From NCBI RefSeq assembly GCF_020520285.1, contig NZ_CP084742.1, positions 1,116,001 to 1,180,000 of the forward strand: a stretch of DNA of 64,000 nucleotides. Direction: 5' to 3'. The notes beneath the pieces are model-generated. The model did not search any database. It was not told the origin of the DNA and saw nothing but the letters and a program-made list of their open reading frames with translations. The stretch is from Pseudomonas sp. L5B5 (GTDB taxonomy: Bacteria > Pseudomonadota > Gammaproteobacteria > Pseudomonadales > Pseudomonadaceae). How positions within the stretch are numbered: the first letter of the stretch is position 1; each line of letters opens with the position of its first letter. A program made the position numbers and the translations under genes. Below are positions 53,365 through 61,425 of this stretch, in pieces.

Positions 53365-54381
53365 TCAATGCCTCGCGTGCGCCAGGACACCCTGCAAGCC
53401 GTCGTCCAGGTAGCGCCGGCACAGCCCCAGGGTCTGCTCAACCCATTCGCGGCCCAGGCACTCGACCTGAGCCGTGCCCCGATGGCTGCCGGCCCAGGCC
53501 AGCAATTGCAGGCGCCGCTGCATGATCAGGGTCGGCACCATGGCCAGGTCCTCGGTCGCCAGGTGCAGCTCGCGGCTGTAGCCCTGCAGCCAGTTGTCGA
53601 TCCACTGCGCCAGCTCGGGGTGATGCTCGAAGAAGCTCAGGGCCGCCGCCAGATCATGCAAGTACCAGCCCAGCCCGCAATCGTCGAAGTCGATGATCCG
53701 CGTCTGTTCGCCCTGCACCAGCAAGTTGGCCAGGCGCAGGTCGGCATGGATCAGGCCGAAGCGGCTGGGGTCCTGGCCATAGTCGGCCAGGCGCAGGCCG
53801 AGCACGTCGACCACCTCGCCGATCAGGGCCCGGGCCCCCTCGTCCAGGTAGGGCCCTTGCTGCCAGGGCCCCCAATAGCCCTCGGGGCCAAGCATGTTCT
53901 GGTGGCTCCAGCTCATGCGGGTGAAGCCCTGCGGCTGGTGCCAGCGCCGCGCCTGCTGGTGCAGGCGGGCATTGATCGCCCCCAGCCGGCGGAACGAGGC
54001 ATTGAGGCCGTGGGGTGCCGGCTCGCTGCCCTCGATCCAGTCGAACAGCACCACATGCCGGCTGCCTAGCCCGGCCAGCTCGACCTGCTGGATCAACTGG
54101 CCATCCAGGCCGGCAATCGGGCTGGGTACTTGCAGGCCTTCCTCGCGCAACGCTTGCAGCCAGGCCAGTTCACTGGCGATCTCCTGGTACGAGTGATAGG
54201 CCTGGCGATGCACCCGCATCACCGAGCGCCGACGGCTGTTATGCAACAGGTAGGTGGCGTTCTCCGAATGGCTGAGCAGGCGCAGTTCTCCGCGCAGCGA
54301 CGGGTCATAACGCAAGGCGGCCAGGCTGGCCAGGGGGGCAATGGCGTCCAGGTCGTTGGCGGGGTTCGAGGCAGTCATCAT
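53365..54381 (-). CDS. APH-fold kinase (amino-alcohol kinase candidate)
   Basis: A 338-residue aminoglycoside-phosphotransferase/choline-kinase-type protein. Kinase motifs: GLIHADLRLANLLVQGEQTR (HxDxxxxN loop, with Asp as catalytic base) and IIDFDDCGLGWYLHDLA (DxD metal-binding). RSVMRVHRQ holds the ATP Lys/Arg. Similar proteins (RdoA/homoserine-kinase-like, hydroxylysine kinase, ethanolamine kinase) phosphorylate small amino alcohols. The start at 54381 has GGAG 7 bases before ATG. Divergent from the SDR gene, it fits a pathway with the class-III PLP enzyme at 56961. Confidence 0.85.
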   Translation of the reverse strand: MMTASNPANDLDAIAPLASLAALRYDPSLRGELRLLSHSENATYLLHNSRRRSVMRVHRQAYHSYQEIASELAWLQALREEGLQVPSPIAGLDGQLIQQVELAGLGSRHVVLFDWIEGSEPAPHGLNASFRRLGAINARLHQQARRWHQPQGFTRMSWSHQNMLGPEGYWGPWQQGPYLDEGARALIGEVVDVLGLRLADYGQDPSRFGLIHADLRLANLLVQGEQTRIIDFDDCGLGWYLHDLAAALSFFEHHPELAQWIDNWLQGYSRELHLATEDLAMVPTLIMQRRLQLLAWAGSHRGTAQVECLGREWVEQTLGLCRRYLDDGLQGVLAHARH

Positions 54382-54595
54382 CAGCGCGCTCCAGGGTAGA
54401 TAGGCCACCACAGGATGCGAGGCGGCCGGCGCGCATCGCTTGACCGCCCAGGGCGAAATCTTGACTCCAGGACACAAGGCGCACGGCCGTCGCCACAGAT
54501 TTGATATTTCAGGGTAAAAGTTGTGCCGCGCGGTCAAGTGCAACCCACCGTCCGCGCCCCACCATCCAGATCAATCCACGAAAAAGGACTTATCC

Positions 54596-55369
54596 ATGCT
54601 CACTTCACTTCAAGGTAAAAGCGTCCTGGTCACCGGCGCCACCAGCGGCATCGGCCTGGGCATCGCCTATGGCTTCGCTCGCCAGGGCGCCCGGGTCGCC
54701 ATCACCGCCCGCCATGCCGACAAGGTCGAAGCCGTGGCCCGGCGCCTGCGCGATGAAGGCTTGCAGGTCAGCGGTTTCGTCGCCGACGTGGCCCAGGGCG
54801 ACGCCGTGCGCCAACTGCTGGCCGACGTCGCCGCCAGCCAGGGCGGGCTGGACGTGCTGTGCTGCAATGCCGGAGTGTTCCCCTCGGCCAGCCTCGAACA
54901 GATGAGCGAAGACGACTGGGACACGGTCCTGGCCACCAACGCCAAGGGCAGCTTCCTCTGCGTCCAGGCGGCCCTGCCCTACCTGCGCCAGGCGGAGTAC
55001 GGGCGGGTGATCCTGACCTCGTCGATCACCGGCCCCGTGACCGGTTTTCCCGGCTGGGCCCACTACGGCGCAAGCAAGGCCGCGCAACTGGGCTTCATGC
55101 GTACCGCAGCGATCGAACTGGCCCGCGATGGCATCACCATCAACGCGGTGCTGCCGGGCAACATCCTCACCGAGGGCCTGCAGGGCATGGGCCAGGAGTA
55201 CCAGGACAGCATGGCCGCCTCGGTGCCGCTGCGGCGCCTGGGCAGTGTCGAGGACATCGCCAGCGCCGCCCTGTTCTTCGCCTCCCGCGAAGCCGGCTAC
55301 ATCACCGGACAGAGCCTGATCGTCGACGGCGGCCAGATCCTGCCCGAATCCCTCCAGGCCCTTGCCTGA
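54596..55369 (+). CDS. Short-chain dehydrogenase/reductase (FabG-like)
   Basis: A 257-residue classical SDR with NAD(P) motif GATSGIGLG (residues about 14-22), catalytic Ser (SSIT), Tyr-x-x-x-Lys (YGASK) and the conserved NAG. AAAAAGGA precedes the ATG at 54596. In this gene set it could oxidise or reduce an aldehyde or hydroxy intermediate. The specific substrate is not readable. Followed by the permease gene 29 bases later. Confidence 0.9.
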   Translation: MLTSLQGKSVLVTGATSGIGLGIAYGFARQGARVAITARHADKVEAVARRLRDEGLQVSGFVADVAQGDAVRQLLADVAASQGGLDVLCCNAGVFPSASLEQMSEDDWDTVLATNAKGSFLCVQAALPYLRQAEYGRVILTSSITGPVTGFPGWAHYGASKAAQLGFMRTAAIELARDGITINAVLPGNILTEGLQGMGQEYQDSMAASVPLRRLGSVEDIASAALFFASREAGYITGQSLIVDGGQILPESLQALA

Positions 55370-55398
55370 GGCTTCACCCTTCCTGACGGAGTGCCCCC

Positions 55399-56949
55399 AT
55401 GAGCGAGATCTACGCGGACAAGCTGACCCAGCAACTCGATGACTCGACCCGGCCCCGGGAAGTCCAGCGCTTGCGCAAGGACGCCGTGGGGCTGATGGGG
55501 GTACTGTTCATGACGGTGGCCACGGCGGCGCCCATCACCGCGATGCTCGGCAACGTGCCGATCGCCATCGGCAGCGGCAACGGCCAGTACGCGCCTGCCG
55601 GCTACCTGGTGGCGACCATCATCCTGGCGCTGTTCGCCATCGGCTACGCACAGATGGCCAAGCACATCACCGCCACGGGGGCGTTCTACGGGTTCATTTC
55701 CCATGGGCTCGGGCGAGTGGTGGGCATGGCCGCCGGCATCGCCGTGACCCTGACCTACATTGTGTTCGAAGCGGCCCTGGTGGGCATCTTCGCCTTCTTC
55801 TGCGTCGACCTGCTGGCCAGCGTCAGCGGCATCCAGCTGCCCTGGATCCTGTTCGCCCTGGCCATGCTGGCGGCCAACGGCATCCTCAGCTACTTCGACA
55901 TCTCGCTGACCGCCAAGGTACTGGGCGTCTGCCTGGTCCTGGAGATCCTGATGCTGGCGATGATGGCCTTCGCCGTGCTCTGGCACGGTGGCGGTCCCCA
56001 GGGGCTAGCGGTGGAATCGATCAATCCGCTCAAGGCCTTCACCCCGGCCCAGGGCGTGATCGGCGCCAACGCCGGCATCGGCCTGTTCTTCGCCTTCTGG
56101 TCCTGGGTCGGCTTCGAGTCCTCGGCCATGTACGGCGAAGAATCGCGCAACCCGAAGAAGATCATTCCCCTGGCCACCCTGCTGGCGGTGATCGGCATCG
56201 GCGTGTTCTACGTGTTCGTGTCGTGGATGGCCATCGCCGGTTCCGGCCCCAGCGAAGCCATCCGCCTGGCCCAGGACCCGGCCCAGGCCGCCGAGGTGTT
56301 CTACGGTCCCACGCGCCTGTACCTGGGCGAATGGGCGGTGAGCCTGTTCAAGCTGCTGGTGGTGACCGGCTCGTTCGCCTGCGGCATGGCCTTTCACAAC
56401 TGCGCCTCGCGTTACCTCTATGCCCTGGGCCGGGAGAACCTGTTCGACTGCCTCGGCCGCAGCGTGGGCCGCACCCATCCGCGCCACGGCTCGCCCCATG
56501 TGGCGTCCACCGTGCAGAGCCTGATCGCCACGGCCATCGTCCTGGCCTTCCTGGTCATGGGCAAGGACCCCTACGCCGACCTCTACGCCCTGCTGGCGAT
56601 CCTGGGCACCATGGGCATCCTGATCGTCCAGGCCCTCTGCGCCTTCGCGGTGATCTGCTACTTCCACCTGGGCACTCGCCACGTGGCCCAGCGCCACTGG
56701 TTCAAGACCTTCCTCGCACCGCTGCTGGGGGGGCTGGGCATGCTGTATGTGGTCTACCTACTGTTCGCCAACCTCAGCTTCGCCGCCGGCAGCGCCGCGC
56801 AATCGCTGCTGTTCAAACTGATCCCGTGGATCGTCGCCGCCAGCTTTGCCCTGGGCGCGGCCATCGCCCTGTACTTCCGGCACTTCGACCGGCGCAAGTA
56901 CCACATCATCGGCAGCATCGTCATGGACGATGAACGCCAAGAGCCCTGA
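55399..56949 (+). CDS. APC-family amino acid/amine permease
   Basis: A 516-residue transporter with about 12 membrane helices. It begins with a charged N-tail, then LRKDAVGLMGVLFMTVATAA (TM1 region), IAIGSGNGQYAPAGYLV and FWSWVGFESSAMYGEESRNP (consensus TM6 of the APC superfamily). Amines or amino acids are the expected cargo; ethanolamine or aminopropanol permeases are close relatives. Second gene of the plus-strand operon, 11 bases before the PLP enzyme gene. Confidence 0.92.
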   Translation: MSEIYADKLTQQLDDSTRPREVQRLRKDAVGLMGVLFMTVATAAPITAMLGNVPIAIGSGNGQYAPAGYLVATIILALFAIGYAQMAKHITATGAFYGFISHGLGRVVGMAAGIAVTLTYIVFEAALVGIFAFFCVDLLASVSGIQLPWILFALAMLAANGILSYFDISLTAKVLGVCLVLEILMLAMMAFAVLWHGGGPQGLAVESINPLKAFTPAQGVIGANAGIGLFFAFWSWVGFESSAMYGEESRNPKKIIPLATLLAVIGIGVFYVFVSWMAIAGSGPSEAIRLAQDPAQAAEVFYGPTRLYLGEWAVSLFKLLVVTGSFACGMAFHNCASRYLYALGRENLFDCLGRSVGRTHPRHGSPHVASTVQSLIATAIVLAFLVMGKDPYADLYALLAILGTMGILIVQALCAFAVICYFHLGTRHVAQRHWFKTFLAPLLGGLGMLYVVYLLFANLSFAAGSAAQSLLFKLIPWIVAASFALGAAIALYFRHFDRRKYHIIGSIVMDDERQEP

Positions 56950-56960
56950 GGAGCCTTGCC

Positions 56961-58292
56961 ATGTTGAAAGTCAACGCCTTCCAAGCCGAACACGCCGACG
57001 CCCTCGACAGCGCCCAGCGCGCCATGGTCGAACGGCGCCAGCGCCTGCTGGGCCCGGCCTACCAGCTGTTCTACGAACAACCCCTGCACCTGGTGAGCGG
57101 CAGCGGCGCCTGCCTGCAGGACGCCAGCGGGCGCACCTACCTGGACCTGTACAACAACGTCGCCTCGGTCGGCCACTGCCACCCCCGGGTGGTCCGGGCC
57201 CTGGCCGAGCAGGCCGCCCAACTCAACACCCACACCCGCTACCTGCACGAGGGCGTGCTGGATTACGCCGAGAAGCTGCTGGCGACCCTGCCCACGGCAT
57301 TGAGCCAGGCGATGTTCACCTGCACCGGCAGCGAGGCCAACGACCTGGCCCTGCGCATCGCCCGCGACTACAGCGGCGGCACCGGGGTGATCGTCACCCG
57401 CTATGCCTACCACGGCATGACCCTGGCCATTGCCGAGCTGTCGCCCTCGGTGGGCGACTACGTGCCGCTGTCCCGGGACTGCCGGGTGGTGGATGCGCCG
57501 CTGCACGATCCGCTGCATCCGGAACGGGTGGGCCTGGCGTTCGCCGCCCAGGTGCGCGCGGCCATCGCCGACCTGCAGCGCCATGGCATCCGCCCGGCGG
57601 CCTTGCTGGTGGACACCCTGTTCACCAGCGACGGGGTGTTCGCCGATCCACCGGGTTTCCTCGCCCCGGCGGTCGAGGCCATCCGCGAGGCCGGTGGCCT
57701 GTTCATCGCCGACGAAGTGCAACCGGGGTTCGCCCGCACGGGCAGCCACATGTGGGGCTTCGAGCGCCACGGCCTGGTGCCGGACCTGGTGACCATGGGC
57801 AAGCCGATGGGCAACGGCCACCCGCTCGCGGGCCTGGCCGTGCGCCCGCACATCGTCCAGCGCTTCGGCCAGCACGCCAGCTACTTCAACACCTTCGGCG
57901 GCAACCCGGTGTCGGCCGCCGTGGGCCTGGCCGTGCTGCAGGTGATCGAGGAGGAAGGCTTGCAAGCCAATGCCCTGCGGGTGGGCGGCCTGCTCATGCA
58001 AGGCCTGCAGAGCCTGGCGGCGGATCATCCGCAACTGGCCGAGGTGCGCGGGGCCGGGCTGTTCCTGGGGGTCGATGTCCGGCAACCGGCCAGTGGCGAG
58101 ATGGACCCGGCCACGGCACGGCGCATCGTCAACCTGCTGCGTGACGAAGGCATGTTGATCGGGGTTGCCGGGGCGGCCACCAGCACCCTGAAGATCCGTC
58201 CGCCGCTGTGCTTCAGCCAGGACCAGGCCGGGCAGTTTCTCGACGCCCTGGAACGAGTCCTGCGGCGCCTCCAAGGGCCACGCCAGCATTGA
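56961..58292 (+). CDS. Class-III PLP enzyme (amino-alcohol phosphate phospho-lyase candidate)
   Basis: A 443-residue fold-type I PLP enzyme of the class-III aminotransferase family: [55 protein letters not shown] (DEVQ, Asp pairs with the PLP nitrogen) and [15 protein letters not shown] (Lys-PLP). Close relatives AGXT2L1/L2 are phospho-lyases acting on phosphoethanolamine or 5-phosphohydroxylysine. The neighbouring kinase supports that reaction: kinase, then phospho-lyase, giving an aldehyde plus ammonia and phosphate. Confidence 0.87.
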   Translation: MLKVNAFQAEHADALDSAQRAMVERRQRLLGPAYQLFYEQPLHLVSGSGACLQDASGRTYLDLYNNVASVGHCHPRVVRALAEQAAQLNTHTRYLHEGVLDYAEKLLATLPTALSQAMFTCTGSEANDLALRIARDYSGGTGVIVTRYAYHGMTLAIAELSPSVGDYVPLSRDCRVVDAPLHDPLHPERVGLAFAAQVRAAIADLQRHGIRPAALLVDTLFTSDGVFADPPGFLAPAVEAIREAGGLFIADEVQPGFARTGSHMWGFERHGLVPDLVTMGKPMGNGHPLAGLAVRPHIVQRFGQHASYFNTFGGNPVSAAVGLAVLQVIEEEGLQANALRVGGLLMQGLQSLAADHPQLAEVRGAGLFLGVDVRQPASGEMDPATARRIVNLLRDEGMLIGVAGAATSTLKIRPPLCFSQDQAGQFLDALERVLRRLQGPRQH

Positions 58293-58303
58293 AGAACCCG
58301 CCA

Positions 58304-58420
58304 TGTAGGAGCGAAGCTTGCTCGCGACGGCCGTGAACGGTAGCGCGTATTGACTGGATCAACGCCGCGCTCCGACGCCCATCGCGGGCAAGTCGGAGCG
58401 CCGCCCGCTCGCTCCTACAA
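58304..58420. repeat. Inverted REP pair (REPIN-like)
   Basis: TGTAGGAGCGAAGCTTGCTC (58304 on) and its inverted partner ending GCTCGCTCCTACA (58420) flank about 60 bases. Typical Pseudomonas REP doublet between convergent genes; could limit read-through. Confidence 0.75.
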
Positions 58421-58425
58421 TTTCC

Positions 58426-60339
58426 TCAAACAACCTGGCCCGGCCCTGCTCCGTAGAAGCCCTGCTCGGCGAACAGCTGGCGCAATTCATCGAGCACCAG
58501 GGCATCCTCGATGGTCGCCGGCACCGCCACTTCAGGGCCACGGGCCAGGCTGCGGATGGTCTTGCGCAGGATCTTGCCCGAACGGGTCTTGGGCAAGCGC
58601 TTGAGCACCAGTACCCGACGCAGCGAGGCCAGGGCCCCAACCTGCTCGCGTACCCGCTGCACCAGCTCCTGCTCCAGTTGCCCGGGGTCCACCCGGGCAT
58701 CCTGCTTGAGCACCACGAAGCCCACCGGCACCTCGCCCTTGAGGGCATCGTCCAGGGCTACCACGGCGCACTCGGCCACGGCCGGGTGGTCGCCCAGGGC
58801 CTGCTCCAGACTCCCGCTGGACAACCGATGCCCGGCCACGTTGATCACATCGTCGATGCGGCCCATGACGAACACATATCCCTCGGCGTCCACATAGCCG
58901 CCGTCGCCGCTCAGGTAGTAGCCGGGAAAGGTCCCCAGGTAGCTGTCGACGAAACGCTGGCGGTCCTGCCACAAGGTATTGAGCACCCCGGGCGGCAAGG
59001 GCAGGCGCAGCACGATGTTGCCCGGCTCGCCACAGGGCACCGGCTCGCCCTGGTCATCGAGGACCGCCAGCTGGTAGCCGGGCACCGGCAGCCCGGCCGA
59101 ACCGGTCTTGACCGGGTAGCCACCGGTGGCGCGCGGCGTGCTGACCACCGGCCAGCCGGTCTCGGTCTGCCACCAGTGATCGATCACCGGGCACGGCAAC
59201 GATTCGCGCAGCCAGTCGTAGGTGGCCGGGTCCAGGCGCTCGCCGGCCACGTACACCGCCTTCAGGCAGGACAAATCGTGTTCCTGGCGCAGCCGGCCCT
59301 GGGGGTCTTCGCGCTTGATCGCGCGAAAGGCAGTGGGCGCCGTGAAGAACACATTGACCCGATGCTCGGCGATCACCCGCCAGAACGCCCCGGCATCGGG
59401 GGTGCGCACCGGCTTGCCCTCGTAGAGCAAGGTGGTGCAACCACGGATCAAGGGTCCGTAGACGATATAGGAATGCCCCACCACCCAGCCGATGTCCGAG
59501 GCGGCCCAGAACACCTCGCCAGGCTGGGCGTCGTAGACCGCCTGCATGCTGTAGTTGAGGGCCACCGCATGACCGCCGTTGTCACGCACCACACCCTTGG
59601 GTTTGCCCGTGGTGCCCGAGGTATGCAGCACGTACAGCGGCTCGCCGGCCAGCAAGGGCACCGGCGGCACTGCCTGGGCATCGGCCATCAGCGTTGCCCA
59701 GTCGGCATCCCGGCCTTCGCGCAGTTCGGCGCCGGCCTGGGGCCGGGCCAGCACCACCACCCGGGCCGGTGGCTGGGCCACCAGCTCCAGGGCCTTGTCC
59801 ACCAGCGGCTTGTAGGGCACCACACGCTCGTATTCGATGCCGCAGCTGGCGGTCAGCAGGACCTTGGGCTGGGCGTCATCGATGCGTACCGCCAGCTCTG
59901 CCGCCGAGAAACCGCCGAACACCACCGAATGCACCGCCCCCAACCGGGCACAGGCGAGCATGCCAATCACCGCCTCGGGCACCATCGGCATGTAGAGCAC
60001 CACCCGATCACCCTGCTCCACCCCCAGCGCCCGCAGCATGCCGGCGCAGCGGGCCACCTGTTCCAGCAGTTGCGCGTAGCTCAGGCGCCGTTGCTGGCCG
60101 GTGACCGGGGAGTCGTAGATCAGTGCCAGGCGCTCGCCACGGCCGGCTTCGACGTGCCGGTCCAGGGCCAGCTGGCAGGTATTGAGCTGTCCATCGGCGA
60201 ACCATTGATACTGCTCGGGGCTTTGCTGTTCGAAGATCTGCCGGGGGAAGTGCGTCCAGTCCAGCAGCTGGGCCTGCTGGCGCCAGAAATCGACGGGATC
60301 GGCCTGGGCGTGGGCCAAGGCAGTCAGGTAGGCATTCAT
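58426..60339 (-). CDS. prpE: PrpE-like propionyl/acyl-CoA synthetase
   Basis: A 637-residue acyl-adenylate-forming enzyme: YVLHTSGTTGKPKGVV (P-loop-like motif), WWQTETGWP, GYYLSGDGGYVDAEGYVFVMGR and KTRSGKILRKTIR (conserved Lys). The alignment with propionyl-CoA synthetases (PrpE) is better than with acetyl-CoA synthetases by N-terminal wording (DWTHFPRQIFE, QLNTCQLALDRHV). If aminopropanol is degraded to propionaldehyde and propionate, this enzyme would feed it into the methylcitrate route. Convergent with the PLP enzyme gene. Confidence 0.88.
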   Translation of the reverse strand: MNAYLTALAHAQADPVDFWRQQAQLLDWTHFPRQIFEQQSPEQYQWFADGQLNTCQLALDRHVEAGRGERLALIYDSPVTGQQRRLSYAQLLEQVARCAGMLRALGVEQGDRVVLYMPMVPEAVIGMLACARLGAVHSVVFGGFSAAELAVRIDDAQPKVLLTASCGIEYERVVPYKPLVDKALELVAQPPARVVVLARPQAGAELREGRDADWATLMADAQAVPPVPLLAGEPLYVLHTSGTTGKPKGVVRDNGGHAVALNYSMQAVYDAQPGEVFWAASDIGWVVGHSYIVYGPLIRGCTTLLYEGKPVRTPDAGAFWRVIAEHRVNVFFTAPTAFRAIKREDPQGRLRQEHDLSCLKAVYVAGERLDPATYDWLRESLPCPVIDHWWQTETGWPVVSTPRATGGYPVKTGSAGLPVPGYQLAVLDDQGEPVPCGEPGNIVLRLPLPPGVLNTLWQDRQRFVDSYLGTFPGYYLSGDGGYVDAEGYVFVMGRIDDVINVAGHRLSSGSLEQALGDHPAVAECAVVALDDALKGEVPVGFVVLKQDARVDPGQLEQELVQRVREQVGALASLRRVLVLKRLPKTRSGKILRKTIRSLARGPEVAVPATIEDALVLDELRQLFAEQGFYGAGPGQVV

Positions 60340-60533
60340 TGCGCGATGTCCTGTTCTTGTTGGAGGTTCGATAGGCCGCGCTCGCCGTGCCGGTCAGTCG
60401 CAGGCCTGCCCCTATCCTGGGCAGGCGACCCCTTCCCTGCTTGACCTTGCACCACAGTTTTTTGACTCTGCGCCGCGAGCCTCCTGGCAGCCTAGCCGAT
60501 CCGCTGCCCCGGGCCAGGCCAGCGTGGGGCCGA
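60340..60533. other. Gap between prpE and nrdG
   Basis: About 190 bases. Promoter of prpE on the minus strand is expected here; no terminator or operator recognised. Confidence 0.4.
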
Positions 60534-61229
60534 TCAACCGCGCAGTTCGAAATCGGCGAACAGTTCACCCAGGCCCGCCCACAACTCGGGCAACGAGCCC
60601 CGGGGCGCCGCCACCGGCAAGTCGACATCGAGCATGCGGGTGGTGCGTACCAGCTGCACCACGAAGCGCCGCACGCCGTAAGCCTGCAGCCGCCGCCCCA
60701 GGAGCATGAGCCGCGAAGGATCGATCAGGTGCCAGTGCACCGTGGTCCGGCACTCATGGTCCACACCGCTTTGCAGCAGGTACTCCAGGCTGCGCCAGTT
60801 GGCCGCGCCGCTGCCGCGCACACCGGTGATGGCCTGGCAGTCCGCGGCCAGGGACTTGACGTCGAAGCCCACCCAGTCGGCCAATGGCAAGGCCCGGGCC
60901 AGGGCTTCGGGCTTGATCCCGGCGCTGTGCAGGCCCACGGCGAAACCCAGCTCCCGGACCTGGGCCATGGCGTCCGGCAGGCCCTCCTGCAAGGTCGGCT
61001 CGCCGCCGCTGAACACCACCGCCTCCAGCAACCCCTGGCGCCGCTGGAGGAACGCCAGGACCTGCTCCCAGGGATGCTCATCGGCGCCTCGGGGCGGGAT
61101 CAGCTGCGGGTTGTGACAATAGCGGCAGCGCCAGGCGCAGCCCTGGCAGAACAGCACGCAGGCCAGCCGCCCGGGGTAGTCGAGGGTGGTCAGGGGCACC
61201 AGGCCCCCGACCCGCAGCGTTCGGTTCAC
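60534..61229 (-). CDS. nrdG: Anaerobic ribonucleotide reductase activase NrdG
   Basis: A 231-residue radical-SAM activase that makes the glycyl radical in NrdD. CQGCAWRCRYCHNPQ carries C-x3-C-x2-C (the second and third cysteines bracket RYC), followed by AVVFSGGEPTLQ. It is the last gene of the nrd operon, overlapping the glycyl-domain ORF by 4 bases (61226-61229). Confidence 0.92.
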   Translation of the reverse strand: MNRTLRVGGLVPLTTLDYPGRLACVLFCQGCAWRCRYCHNPQLIPPRGADEHPWEQVLAFLQRRQGLLEAVVFSGGEPTLQEGLPDAMAQVRELGFAVGLHSAGIKPEALARALPLADWVGFDVKSLAADCQAITGVRGSGAANWRSLEYLLQSGVDHECRTTVHWHLIDPSRLMLLGRRLQAYGVRRFVVQLVRTTRMLDVDLPVAAPRGSLPELWAGLGELFADFELRG

Positions 61230-61393
61230 GAATGCCCGGCCATGGCCGCACGTTCATTGAAGTGCTGCCGCTCGCGATGCTCGGACTGTTTGCCGGGGTT
61301 GAACGCGGCGACGGGGCGGTGATAACCCATCACCCGGGTCCAGACTTCGCAGCGCTGGCGTTGTGCGGTAGGCAAGTTGGCTTGTGCAGTCAT
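61226..61393 (-). CDS. nrdD: Separate glycyl-radical domain of NrdD (55 aa)
   Basis: A 55-residue protein starting MTAQANLPTAQRQRCEVWTR followed by VMGYHRPVAAFN and GKQSEHRERQHFNE. RVMGY is the glycyl-radical motif (R-V-x-G-Y) normally found at the C-terminus of class III reductases. Here it is encoded by its own ORF with its own ribosome-binding site (AAGGAG 8 bases before ATG), 32 bases after the stop of the large NrdD subunit and overlapping nrdG. The reductase would work as a two-chain enzyme. Confidence 0.85.
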   Translation of the reverse strand: MTAQANLPTAQRQRCEVWTRVMGYHRPVAAFNPGKQSEHRERQHFNERAAMAGHS

Positions 61394-61425
61394 GGGAGAA
61401 ACTCCTTGGTCTTCAGGGAAAAAAA

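Noticed and set aside
58678-60444. 588-codon plus frame opposite prpE
   Set aside because: Shadow of an acyl-CoA synthetase gene; no recognisable domain.
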